Assembly (NCBI RefSeq): GCF_900143535.1
Contig: NZ_FRFA01000009.1
Location: forward strand, 62,001-126,000
Reading direction: 5' to 3'
DNA from: Tateyamaria sp. Alg231-49
GTDB lineage: Bacteria; Pseudomonadota; Alphaproteobacteria; Rhodobacterales; Rhodobacteraceae
DNA length: 64,000 nucleotides
Part shown: piece after piece, positions 33,740 through 41,713 of the stretch
How positions within the stretch are numbered: position 1 is the first letter of the stretch
How the letters are laid out: every line of letters starts with the position of its first letter
Position numbers and translations under genes: made by a program
Notes under the pieces: model-generated
The model's database searches: none
Seen by the model: the letters and a program-made list of their open reading frames with translations, nothing else
What the model was told of the DNA's origin: nothing

Positions 33740-34446
33740 TGCCCGGCTTTTGGCTGCTACGCCTCATCCCAGCGCTTGCGCTGATTGTTCTTGCTCATGC
33801 GGCAGCAGCAGATTGGCAATACATCGAAAAATATAGCGATCCTATCCAGGGATTTGATACACGTGCGGCCAGCACGACGAACGCGGATGGCTATGGTCTA
33901 CACCTCTATCGCAACCCGATCGGGCGGGTCTATGCACTGATCACCCTGCCCGACAGCAGCCCCGATCTGGTTCGCACTGGCCCTGTGGCCACGGTTACAC
34001 CTATGGGTTTTGAACCCAAAGAGGTCGAAGCCCAAAGCGAACGCGGACGGGTCGTCGAATACGCCATCAGCACAGGGCGGGCCCTGCGCGACAGGCTTTG
34101 GCATGGCGAAGGGCAAGCGCCAGCATTTGGCACTTTCCACGACTTGCTTGAGGCCCCCAGCCTTGCCGTTTCTTTGATGTTTGAAAACGGGGGCACCGAT
34201 CAAACGGAATGGTCGATGGAAGGTGCTGAAACCGCCATCGCCAAGGCTCTCGGCATCTCGATGAACGGCGTCCCGGCAGGATCCGAATGGGAAGACGAAG
34301 CCGCCCAGGCGTTGTTGGCCGCGATGACGGCCTGCCAGTTCCCCAAGTTGGACGTAGAATGCGTGCAAAAAGTGTCGACGTGCAGCGCAAAAATCAGTGA
34401 AGACAGAGATATCGATGGTTTCGACACCTGTGTCGCTGCCGAATGA
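33739..34446 (+). CDS. Uncharacterised exported protein coupled to the MORN protein
   Basis: A 235-residue protein I do not recognise. It has a signal peptide (PALALIVLAHAAAADW) and a mature part with aromatic and charged segments (WQYIEKYSDPIQGFDTRA, LHLYRNPIGRVYALITLP). Four cysteines lie in the C-terminal 45 residues and may form disulfides. The start ATG overlaps the MORN stop codon (TGATG), so the two proteins are probably made in fixed ratio and may work together in the periplasm. Confidence 0.75.
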   Translation: MPGFWLLRLIPALALIVLAHAAAADWQYIEKYSDPIQGFDTRAASTTNADGYGLHLYRNPIGRVYALITLPDSSPDLVRTGPVATVTPMGFEPKEVEAQSERGRVVEYAISTGRALRDRLWHGEGQAPAFGTFHDLLEAPSLAVSLMFENGGTDQTEWSMEGAETAIAKALGISMNGVPAGSEWEDEAAQALLAAMTACQFPKLDVECVQKVSTCSAKISEDRDIDGFDTCVAAE

Positions 34447-34541
34447 CAATAGACGGCGGAACGCCGCCCGAAAAGATAGACAAAGAAGCCTGACCTCGGT
34501 AACGAACGACGAAGTAGAAAAGCAAATGCGGGGCCCTCAAA

Positions 34542-34916
34542 ATGGCTACAGAAGGCGCAGAAGGTCATGGCGATCCCGGTTGGTTTGTACCTCCGGATGC
34601 GTTCGACCAGATGTCTTGGGTTATTCTGATCCTGCTGGCGCTGGCGATTTATGGGCTGGTGTCGCTTTATGCTGCTTTTGATCGCTGGGCCGAACATCAA
34701 TCCCACGGCACTCCGCTGGCCAAGACGATCCCGACAATGCTCACGATTGCGCTGCTTTACGAGATCTTCCCCCTCGCCCATTTCAACATTCTGCTGCCGG
34801 TTGCCGCGATCCTGATTGCGCTGATGGCCGATTGGTCACGGTTCCATCTGCACTTCCCCAAAGGCCACGCGGCACATGAGGCCAAGCCGCACGAGGAGCC
34901 AAAAGCAGATGTTTGA
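34542..34916 (+). CDS. Small inner-membrane protein preceding a HlyD-family gene
   Basis: A 124-residue protein with a soluble N-terminus, a membrane segment (WVILILLALAIYGLVSLY) and one or two further hydrophobic stretches (IPTMLTIALLYEIFPLA, ILLPVAAILIALMADW), then a His/Glu/Lys-rich tail. No family recognised. Its last 8 bp overlap the HlyD-type gene, an arrangement like small membrane proteins that precede YibH/AaeA-type adaptors in other bacteria; that parallel is inference. Confidence 0.72.
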   Translation: MATEGAEGHGDPGWFVPPDAFDQMSWVILILLALAIYGLVSLYAAFDRWAEHQSHGTPLAKTIPTMLTIALLYEIFPLAHFNILLPVAAILIALMADWSRFHLHFPKGHAAHEAKPHEEPKADV

Positions 34917-36105
34917 GCTCATGTTTACGTCCTTCCCGGTCATCATCCGCTATTACCAACTCAAACGGCGCGGCGAAGAGATGACTGTTTGGAATATGCG
35001 CGCCGCCGTCCTGATGTGGTTGGGCATGGCCTTCGCACTCTTCCTGACGATCTTCTATTTCCACCCCAAAAGCTATTCAGGGATCGTGCCCTTCCGCACC
35101 GTTTCCGTGGTTGCACAAACCAGCGGACCGGTCACGGAACTCCCTGTTCTGAACGAGGATCGGGTCGCCAAAGGTGATCTGCTGTTTCGGATCGAAGATA
35201 GCAGCCAGCGGTCGGCCGTCGCTCAGGCTGAGGCCCAACTTGCCGAAATCGATGCCGAAGAAAACAAAGCGCGGGATGAGCTGATCGTGGCCCAATCGAC
35301 TGTGGACCAAGCCGTAGCTGAACGGGACAAATATGCGGTTGATCTGGAAAACGCGCAGACTCTGTTCGAGCGAAATGTCGGGCGCGAGGACGACGTGCGC
35401 CGATTTCAGGCTGCATTTGACTCGGCCGAGGCCGCCGTAACGGCCACCACCGCACAAGTCGATCTGGCACGTGTCGAAATCGAAGAAACCATCCCCGCCA
35501 AACGCCGCACGGCCGAAACGGCACTCGAAGCGGCCAAGACGGAGCTGGCAAAGACCGAAGTTCGGTCCTTTACAGATGGCGTCGTGACCCAACTGTCCCT
35601 TGCCGTCGGAAGCCCGGCATCACGCCTCGTCCTCAGCCCGGCCATGGTGATTATTCCCGACCGGGACGAAAAACACCCCATCGGTGTGATCGCAGGGTTC
35701 GACCAGGTCGCCCGGGCAACTCTGCACGCAGGAATGCCTGCAGAAATCGCGTGTGACAGCAACATCAACATCTCGTTCAGGAACACGGTCATGCCCGCGC
35801 ATGTGACGTCGATCCAACCGGCGATTGCCACCGGTCAGGTACAGCCAAGTGGCGTAATGCTTGAGCCCAGCAATGCCACCTCTCGCGGATCATTGCTGGT
35901 TTACTTCGATCTGGTACACCCCGAGCATAAAGACATCATGCTGAACGGAACGGGGTGTCTGGTGCAGACCTACACCAACAATCTGCCCGGTGTGTTTGGC
36001 CATGTGATCGCTGCCACAGGCATAATCAAGGCCGCTGGATTGCGACTGAAAGTGTGGGGCTCGCTGGTTTCTGGCGTTGGTCTGGCCGGGGGCGGTGCGC
36101 ACTAA
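34909..36105 (+). CDS. HlyD/AaeA-type membrane-fusion protein
   Basis: A 398-residue protein with one N-terminal membrane anchor (AAVLMWLGMAFALFLTIFYF). A lipoyl-like half-motif (VSVVAQTSGPVTELPVLN), a long coiled-coil hairpin (about residues 90-190, rich in Ala/Glu/Gln) and a beta-barrel with RSFTDGVVTQLSLAVGS follow. Such proteins bridge an inner-membrane pump to an outer-membrane channel. No pump gene follows; cryB converges 16 bp away. Only the small membrane protein is a candidate partner here. Confidence 0.85.
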   Translation: MFELMFTSFPVIIRYYQLKRRGEEMTVWNMRAAVLMWLGMAFALFLTIFYFHPKSYSGIVPFRTVSVVAQTSGPVTELPVLNEDRVAKGDLLFRIEDSSQRSAVAQAEAQLAEIDAEENKARDELIVAQSTVDQAVAERDKYAVDLENAQTLFERNVGREDDVRRFQAAFDSAEAAVTATTAQVDLARVEIEETIPAKRRTAETALEAAKTELAKTEVRSFTDGVVTQLSLAVGSPASRLVLSPAMVIIPDRDEKHPIGVIAGFDQVARATLHAGMPAEIACDSNINISFRNTVMPAHVTSIQPAIATGQVQPSGVMLEPSNATSRGSLLVYFDLVHPEHKDIMLNGTGCLVQTYTNNLPGVFGHVIAATGIIKAAGLRLKVWGSLVSGVGLAGGGAH

Positions 36106-36121
36106 GGCGTGCCATCAGCGA

Positions 36122-37651
36122 CTAAACCGTCTCGCCCGAAGACATCTTGTCCAGAAACGCTTCAGCGTCGCGCAACACAGTAGCGCGGCGCTCTTCGTCC
36201 ATCCGATCCCAAGTCCGGTACATGTTCCCCATGCGGGCATTGTTGGAAAACCGATCCCGGTGACGGTCTAGGAAATGCCAGTAAAGCAGGTTGAACGGGC
36301 AGGCTCCCTCGCCCGTTTTGACGTTGACCTTGTAGTGGCAACCTTTGCAGTAATCCGACATCCTGTTGATGTACACGCCCGATGACACATAAGGCTTGGA
36401 CGCAATGACGCCCCCATCAGCGAACTGCGACATGCCCACAACATTCGGGGCCTCCACCCATTCAAAGGCATCTGCGTAGACCGCCAGATACCATTCGGAC
36501 ACTTCCGCCGGGTTCAACCCAGCGAGCAGGGCAAAGTTGCCCGTGACCATCAAACGCTGGATGTGGTGGGCATAGGCCTCGGTTTCAGTCTGCGCCACGG
36601 CCTTTGACACACAGCGCATCCGCGTCTCACCACCCCAATAGAACGCCGGCAGCTTGCGATGGTGGTCTAACCCATTGCGATGCGGATAGTCGGGACCCTC
36701 ATGAAAATAAATGCCGCGCACATATTCGCGCCAGCCAATCACCTGCCGTATGAACCCTTCGGCTGCGTTGATGGGCACATCGCCCGCCTTCCACGCATCT
36801 TCGACCGCCCGGCAGACCTCAAGCGGGTCGAGCAATCCGATGTTGAGGTAGGGCGACACCAGCGCATGGTAGAGGAACTGATTGTCCGCCAGCATCGCGT
36901 CCTGATAGTCGCCAAAACGGGCCAGACCATAGCGGACAAAATGCGCCAGTGCCTGTCTGGCCTGCGCCTGATCCGTGGCAAACCAGAACGGGCGCAAATC
37001 CCCGAAATGATTGCCAAAGCGCGCCTCGACCAAATCCAGAACTTCGGTCACGACGTCATCTGGTTCAAACTGCATGGGTCCGGAAAATGTGACCTCTCCG
37101 GGGGCAGGTTTGCGATTGTCGTGATCGAAATTCCACTTGCCGCCTGCCGGTTGATCCCCATCCATCAACAGGCCGGTCTTGCGGCGCATATCGCGATAGA
37201 AATATTCCATCCGCAGCGCCTTGCGCCCCTCAGCCCAAGCCTCGAACTCGGCATGGGAGGCGATGTACCTGTCATCTTCCAGCATCTCCACATCCAGCGG
37301 ACAATCCTCGAGGGCTTCAATCAGGCGGTACTCGCCCGGGCGGGTAACAAGAACCTTGCTCACCCCATACTGATCTGCCCGGCGCAGCAACTCGCCTGCA
37401 ATGGATTGGGAGTTTTCGGTGTCATCAAGCTCGGAATAGGCCACCTGCCAACCATCTTCGCGTAACTGGGTCGCAAACTTGCGCATCGCAGCCAGAACCA
37501 GCGCAATCTTCTTGGGGTGATGGGGAACGTACGATCCTTCATCACCGACTTCGGCCATGACAACAACGTGGCGGTCTTTGTCCGCCGCGCACAACGCTGC
37601 CACGTTTTCGCTCAACTGATCCCCAAGGATCAGGATCAACCGCGCTACCAT
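36122..37651 (-). CDS. cryB: Iron-sulfur cryptochrome/photolyase (CryB/PhrB type)
   Basis: The 509-residue flavoprotein belongs to the FeS-BCP group, which includes Rhodobacter CryB and Agrobacterium PhrB (6-4 photolyase). The N-terminal domain begins LILILGDQLSEN. Four cysteines placed for the [4Fe-4S] cluster are seen: one in TRMRCVSK, then YCKGCHYKV and GACPFNLLYW. FAD and DMRL-type lumazine are the expected cofactors. It repairs UV photoproducts or senses light. Its start overlaps the upstream SDR gene by 7 bp. Confidence 0.93.
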   Translation of the reverse strand: MVARLILILGDQLSENVAALCAADKDRHVVVMAEVGDEGSYVPHHPKKIALVLAAMRKFATQLREDGWQVAYSELDDTENSQSIAGELLRRADQYGVSKVLVTRPGEYRLIEALEDCPLDVEMLEDDRYIASHAEFEAWAEGRKALRMEYFYRDMRRKTGLLMDGDQPAGGKWNFDHDNRKPAPGEVTFSGPMQFEPDDVVTEVLDLVEARFGNHFGDLRPFWFATDQAQARQALAHFVRYGLARFGDYQDAMLADNQFLYHALVSPYLNIGLLDPLEVCRAVEDAWKAGDVPINAAEGFIRQVIGWREYVRGIYFHEGPDYPHRNGLDHHRKLPAFYWGGETRMRCVSKAVAQTETEAYAHHIQRLMVTGNFALLAGLNPAEVSEWYLAVYADAFEWVEAPNVVGMSQFADGGVIASKPYVSSGVYINRMSDYCKGCHYKVNVKTGEGACPFNLLYWHFLDRHRDRFSNNARMGNMYRTWDRMDEERRATVLRDAEAFLDKMSSGETV

Positions 37652-38307
37652 GGAACGGAAGCCCCGGAGTAATCAAAGAACTGCCCAGTCTGCTCGGGTC
37701 TCAACCCATCCATAACCTCCATCAGATTGGTCGCCGCGTCTTGCGGAGGCACCGCAGGATGGCGGCCCACATACTTATCAGTAAAGGCCGTGGCCACGGT
37801 GCCGGGATGCAGCGCCACAACTGTCGCCTGTCCATGCGTGCGCGCCAATTCAATCGCAGCCGTATGAACGATCTGGTTTACAGCAGCCTTGGCCGCACGA
37901 TAACTGATCCAGCCACCAATCCGATTATCCCCAATCGACCCGACGCGCGCAGACAGCACCGCCATAACGGCGGGCCGATCACGGGGCAACAGATGATGCG
38001 CGTGCGACAGGATCAAGGCCGGGCCAATCGCGTTCAATGCAAACTGACCCGCCATCACGGCAGGGTCCAACCCCTTGATGGTCTTTTCAGGGGCAGCGCC
38101 CGCAATCTCAAGCGCACCAGTCGCGACAACAACCCGGTCGTAGGGGCCGCGCCCAGTCAGATGGTCGGCGACCGATCCGGCATCCGTCACATCAAACCCA
38201 TCACCCGAGCGCGACAGTCGGTCCACCTCTGCCCCACTGGCTGCATATGCATCCACCAAAGCAGACCCGATGCCCCCAGAGGCCCCAATAATCAAAATCT
38301 TATCCAT
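37645..38307 (-). CDS. SDR family oxidoreductase
   Basis: A 220-residue short-chain dehydrogenase/reductase. The NAD(P)-binding glycine motif is LIIGASGGIGSAL at the N-terminus, and the active-site YxxxK is SYRAAKAAVN with an upstream serine (AVLSARVGSIGDN). It resembles CsgA/C-factor-like short SDRs. ATG 38307 gives the standard N-terminus. It overlaps cryB by 7 bp and is the first gene of a two-gene unit. Substrate unknown. Confidence 0.88.
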   Translation of the reverse strand: MDKILIIGASGGIGSALVDAYAASGAEVDRLSRSGDGFDVTDAGSVADHLTGRGPYDRVVVATGALEIAGAAPEKTIKGLDPAVMAGQFALNAIGPALILSHAHHLLPRDRPAVMAVLSARVGSIGDNRIGGWISYRAAKAAVNQIVHTAAIELARTHGQATVVALHPGTVATAFTDKYVGRHPAVPPQDAATNLMEVMDGLRPEQTGQFFDYSGASVPW

Positions 38308-38437
38308 GATCCCCGACCTAGCAGGCAAGGCGTGCGCATCAACTTCTTCTGACGAAAAATACCCCCTTTGAAGGTTTCGGAATGCGCAACGGGGTTACGG
38401 TCCGCAATTCCAGTCTTTCCATTTGCAAAAGGCGCGG

Positions 38438-38443
38438 TATAAA
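38438..38443 (+). promoter_or_regulatory. Candidate -10 element of the leu leader transcript
   Basis: TATAAA ends 7 bp before the leader ATG at 38451, placing the likely transcript start on or next to that ATG. No clear -35 match is seen. The leader ORF also has no Shine-Dalgarno sequence, consistent with leaderless translation. Confidence 0.4.
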
Positions 38444-38450
38444 TGCGCCC

Positions 38451-38531
38451 ATGACATTCGCCACACATATCCCTTGCACACGCCTTTCGGGCGTGCTCGG
38501 CCATGGCCTCCTGCTCCTAATTCGCCTCTGA
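38451..38531 (+). CDS. Leucine leader peptide of leuA
   Basis: A 26-codon open frame opens MTFATHIP and ends GLLLLIRL before TGA. Four consecutive Leu codons (CTC CTG CTC CTA, 38508-38519) are followed by Ile, Arg and Leu. Seven of 26 residues are Leu. Its stop codon is inside the left arm of a 10-bp stem, as expected if ribosome position controls RNA folding. It lies 80 bp before the leuA ATG. No standard family match can be checked here. Confidence 0.75.
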   Translation: MTFATHIPCTRLSGVLGHGLLLLIRL

Positions 38532-38577
38532 GCGCAGCCGGTTGGCGCGCCCGCTCAGAGGATCGCCCGCGCGCCAA
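38525..38577 (+). promoter_or_regulatory. Attenuator-type alternative stems upstream of leuA
   Basis: Stem 1 pairs CCTCTGAGCG (38525-38534) with CGCTCAGAGG (38552-38561), perfectly. Stem 2 pairs TTGGCGCGC (38542-38550) with GCGCGCCAA (38569-38577), also perfectly. They interlock, so they cannot both form as simple hairpins. Stem 1 contains the leader stop codon. A small CACGCC/GGCGTG hairpin lies earlier at 38479-38495. No U tract follows stem 2, so the output may be Rho-dependent or translational. Confidence 0.7.
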
Positions 38578-38611
38578 AGGCTTCAGGAACAGAACTCAAA
38601 GAGATACCAAA

Positions 38612-40183
38612 ATGACCGATACTGACAAAACCCAGGACCGCGTTGTCATCTTCGACACCACGCTGCGCGACGGCGAACAATCTCCGGGCGCCACCATGAC
38701 CCACGCGGAAAAGCTCGAAATTGCAGGGCTGCTGGACGACATGGGCGTCGACATCATCGAGGCCGGATTTCCCATCGCCTCCGAAGGCGACTTTAACGCC
38801 GTTACCGAAATCGCCAAGAACGCGCAAAACTCGGTGATTTGCGGCCTTGCCCGCGCGCAGTTTGGCGACATCGACCGCTGTTGGGAGGCCGTCAAGCACG
38901 CAAGCCAACCGCGTATCCACACCTTCATCGGGACCTCGCCCCTGCACCGCGCCATTCCAAACCTCACCAAGGACGAGATGGCCGAGCGGATTGAACAGAC
39001 CGTCACCCACGCCCGCAATCTGTGTGACAACGTGCAGTGGTCACCGATGGACGCGACGCGTACGGAAATCGACTACCTCTACCGCGTTGTCGAAATCGCG
39101 ATCAAAGCGGGTGCGACAACGATCAACATCCCCGACACTGTCGGCTACACTGCCCCTCGTGAAAGCGCAGACCTGATCTCCAAACTGATCGAAAATGTGC
39201 CCGGCGCCGACGAGGTGATCTTTGCTACGCACTGCCACAACGACCTTGGCATGGCGACAGCCAACTCTCTTGCCGCTGTCGAGGCAGGGGCACGCCAGAT
39301 CGAGTGCACGATCAACGGTCTGGGCGAACGCGCCGGCAATACTGCTCTGGAAGAAGTGGTGATGGCCCTTAAAGTGCGCAACGACATCATGCCGTTCCGC
39401 ACCGGCATCGATTCAACCAAGATCATGAACATCTCGCGTCGCGTTGCCACGGTCAGCGGCTTCCCGGTGCAGTTCAACAAGGCCATCGTGGGCAAGAATG
39501 CCTTTGCACATGAATCTGGCATCCATCAGGACGGCATGTTGAAAAACGCCGAGACGTTCGAAATCATGCGGCCCGAAGACGTGGGGCTGTCGGCGACCAA
39601 CCTCGTGATGGGCAAACACTCTGGCCGCGCTGCCCTGCGCTCCAAGCTCGAAGAACTTGGCTTTGAACTGGGCGACAACCAACTCAAGGACGTCTTCGTG
39701 CGATTCAAAGCGCTGGCCGACCGCAAAAAGGAAATCTACGAAGATGACCTGATCGCGCTGATGCGCACCGCCACTGATCCGGAAGAAGACCGGATCAAGC
39801 TGGTCTCAATGCGCGTTGTGTGTGGCACCGATGGCCCTCAGCAGGCAGACATGGTGCTCGACATCGATGGGACCGAACACAAAACGACGCAAACCGGTGA
39901 CGGCCCAGTAGACGCGTCTTTCAACTGCATCAAAGCGCTGGTGGAACACACCGCCCGCCTGCAGCTGTATCAGGTCCACGCTGTGACCGAAGGTACTGAT
40001 GCGCAGGCGACAGTGTCCGTGCGGATGGAAGAAGACGGGCGCATCGTGACCGGCCAATCCGCGGACACAGACACTGTCGTGGCCAGCACGCGGGCCTACA
40101 TTCACGCGCTCAACCGTCTGCTGGTGCGACGTGAGAAAACAGGCTCTGACAAGCGCGAAGTCAGCTACAAAGACGTCAGCTGA
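38612..40183 (+). CDS. leuA: 2-isopropylmalate synthase
   Basis: The 523-residue enzyme condenses acetyl-CoA with 2-oxoisovalerate, the first committed step of leucine synthesis. The catalytic HMGL-like barrel has FDTTLRDGEQSPGATMT and CHNDLGMATANSLAAVEAGA, with the metal-binding GLGERAGN. The C-terminal LeuA dimer (regulatory) domain is present, giving leucine feedback inhibition in this family. ATG 38612 opens MTDTDKTQDRVVIFDTT. The leader peptide upstream suggests a second layer of leucine control. Confidence 0.96.
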   Translation: MTDTDKTQDRVVIFDTTLRDGEQSPGATMTHAEKLEIAGLLDDMGVDIIEAGFPIASEGDFNAVTEIAKNAQNSVICGLARAQFGDIDRCWEAVKHASQPRIHTFIGTSPLHRAIPNLTKDEMAERIEQTVTHARNLCDNVQWSPMDATRTEIDYLYRVVEIAIKAGATTINIPDTVGYTAPRESADLISKLIENVPGADEVIFATHCHNDLGMATANSLAAVEAGARQIECTINGLGERAGNTALEEVVMALKVRNDIMPFRTGIDSTKIMNISRRVATVSGFPVQFNKAIVGKNAFAHESGIHQDGMLKNAETFEIMRPEDVGLSATNLVMGKHSGRAALRSKLEELGFELGDNQLKDVFVRFKALADRKKEIYEDDLIALMRTATDPEEDRIKLVSMRVVCGTDGPQQADMVLDIDGTEHKTTQTGDGPVDASFNCIKALVEHTARLQLYQVHAVTEGTDAQATVSVRMEEDGRIVTGQSADTDTVVASTRAYIHALNRLLVRREKTGSDKREVSYKDVS

Positions 40184-40223
40184 TTGCGCATCCGGCGCAA
40201 ACAACCCGCTTAAAGAAGCGCCT

Positions 40224-40257
40224 GAGATGCCGCATGAATGTGCGGCATCTCTTTTGT
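40224..40257 (+). terminator. Intrinsic terminator of leuA
   Basis: GAGATGCCGCA and TGCGGCATCTC form a perfect 11-bp stem around TGAATG, followed by TTTTGTTGTT. It lies 40 bp after the leuA stop. Confidence 0.85.
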
Positions 40258-40311
40258 TGTTCGCCAGTTTCACCCATAAGCAACCCACCAAACCAAAAAC
40301 AGGATAGTGTC

Positions 40312-41145
40312 ATGCGCCTTTTATCTGCTGCAATCGCGGCAACTCTGCTTCTGACGACAGTCGCGTCTGCCCAGACAATCGACAAAATCAAAGATACCGG
40401 CGAGCTCGTCATTGGGTTTCGCACAGACGCATCCCCGTTGTCGGTCCTCGGTGATAATGGCCCGCAAGGGTATTCCGTCGAACTTTGCGCGCGTTTGGCC
40501 CAAAAAATTGCGGACTCACTCGCTCTTGAGACCATGGATGTGGTCTTCGAACCCGTTACAACTGAAAACCGGTTCGAAAAAGTCGCAAACGGCGAGATTG
40601 ACTTGCTCTGCGGTGCGGCAACTATCACCTTGTCCCGGCGGGCACTGGTCGATTTTTCGACACCCACCTACGTCGATGGCACCACGGTTGCCCTAAAGAA
40701 CGGCGGACCGGGCTCATTCGAAGAATTGGCTGGCAAAAAAATTGGTGTCCGAAGCGCCACAACAACGCTTGAAGCGCTCAACACAACATTGGGATCGATG
40801 AATATGGACGCAGAAGTCGTCGAATTCGATGATCATGCCGCCGGCATGGCAGCGCTCGAATCCGATGCTATTTCCGCATACTTTGCAGACCAATCCATTC
40901 TGATGCAAATGGTGCAGTCCGGTGGCAACGCAGATGCGTACAATGTCTTTGAGAATCTTTTGACCGTCGAAAAACACGGGCTGGCCATGCGCCGTGGGGA
41001 TTCTGATTTCAGGCTGCTTGTTGATACAGGTCTGTCGACCTTGTTCGCAGAAGGAGGTGTTTCTGACGCTTTTGGCAACAACATAGGCGCAACTCCGGGT
41101 TTTGCGCTTGAAGCGATGTACCTTTTGTCCCCGACGTTGCCCTAA
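40312..41145 (+). CDS. Amino-acid ABC transporter substrate-binding protein (solute family 3)
   Basis: A 277-residue periplasmic protein with a signal peptide (MRLLSAAIAATLLLTTVASA). It shows the family 3 pattern: GELVIGFRTDASPLS, GYSVELCARLAQKIA, EIDLLCGAATITLSRRALVDFS. It resembles glutamate/aspartate-type binding proteins. No permease or ATPase gene is adjacent, so it is an orphan component. The gene follows the leuA terminator and is probably transcribed alone. Confidence 0.87.
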   Translation: MRLLSAAIAATLLLTTVASAQTIDKIKDTGELVIGFRTDASPLSVLGDNGPQGYSVELCARLAQKIADSLALETMDVVFEPVTTENRFEKVANGEIDLLCGAATITLSRRALVDFSTPTYVDGTTVALKNGGPGSFEELAGKKIGVRSATTTLEALNTTLGSMNMDAEVVEFDDHAAGMAALESDAISAYFADQSILMQMVQSGGNADAYNVFENLLTVEKHGLAMRRGDSDFRLLVDTGLSTLFAEGGVSDAFGNNIGATPGFALEAMYLLSPTLP

Positions 41146-41170
41146 ACAGGCACAGATTTGATATCACTGG

Positions 41171-41190
41171 CCCGGGCATTTGTGCCCGGG
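41171..41190. terminator. GC-rich hairpin after the orphan binding protein
   Basis: CCCGGGCA and TGCCCGGG pair perfectly around TTTG, and TTTG follows. It is 25 bp after the stop codon, so a weak intrinsic terminator is likely. Confidence 0.6.
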
Positions 41191-41464
41191 TTTGCTACAC
41201 TGATACCGACGGGCTGTACCGCACACACCGTTGGCAGTGTTGCCTACTCCGGTCCCCACAATCGCGACAAAACAGGACGGCCCATTGGTGTCGGACGCAT
41301 CCACTTGCGCAGGTGTGCAAGCACCGCAGACCCCATTGAAGCTCAACCTAAAATCGTACCCAATGCGCGCGCAACGCCTTGAAACTCGAGTCAAATTTTA
41401 TTGACTCGAAACGGTGTGTAACCCAAGGTTGAAGGATTAACGCCAAAATTATTGAGGTTTTGCC
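41191..41464. other. Intergenic region with a 9-bp inverted repeat
   Basis: About 270 bp contain no convincing plus-strand gene. A perfect inverted repeat TCGAGTCAA/TTGACTCGA with an ATTTTA loop lies at 41386-41409, 55 bp before the Cys-rich peptide gene. It may be an operator or terminator. A minus-strand cysteine-containing open frame (41164-41394) overlaps this region but is too uncertain to call. Confidence 0.45.
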
Positions 41465-41674
41465 ATGCACAACATGCGTAAGCGCACCGCAACCGCTCTC
41501 TTTGTTATCACTTGCATCGCCGCAAGCGCGGCCACCATGTCCGCGGCGCAGAACGCGCCGTCTGGATCGTGCGTGGTCCCGGGTGGTTGGTGTTGGCCGC
41601 TCAGTCCTGGGCCATCAGGCGCGCCATGCCAGTGCAACACACCAAACGGGCTTGTGACAGGATTCATTCAATAA
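41465..41674 (+). CDS. Secreted four-cysteine small protein
   Basis: A 69-residue protein with a signal peptide (TALFVITCIAASAATMSA). The mature part of about 40 residues is Gly/Pro-rich with cysteines spaced C-x6-C-x11-C-x-C (in SCVVPGGWCWPLSPGPSG and APCQCNTPNG). The pattern reminds me of small conserved proteobacterial exported proteins whose function is unknown. It likely forms two disulfides in the periplasm. The 452-residue membrane protein gene starts 40 bp downstream on the same strand and may be co-transcribed. Confidence 0.65.
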   Translation: MHNMRKRTATALFVITCIAASAATMSAAQNAPSGSCVVPGGWCWPLSPGPSGAPCQCNTPNGLVTGFIQ

Positions 41675-41713
41675 AGCCGGCATGTCTCTCAAAGTCATTG
41701 AAAGGATCGCATT

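Noticed and set aside
38340-38372. TTCTTCTGACGAAAAATACC-like string downstream of the SDR promoter
   Set aside because: Similar flavour to the repeat family but no shared core or stems.
38423-38611. N-terminal extension of leuA
   Set aside because: It covers the leader peptide and attenuator in another frame; the standard LeuA N-terminus begins at ATG 38612.
41164-41394. 76-residue minus-strand cysteine-containing frame
   Set aside because: Seven cysteines and a CxxC make it curious, but it needs a TTG start in a palindrome, runs through a terminator-like hairpin, and has no recognisable family.
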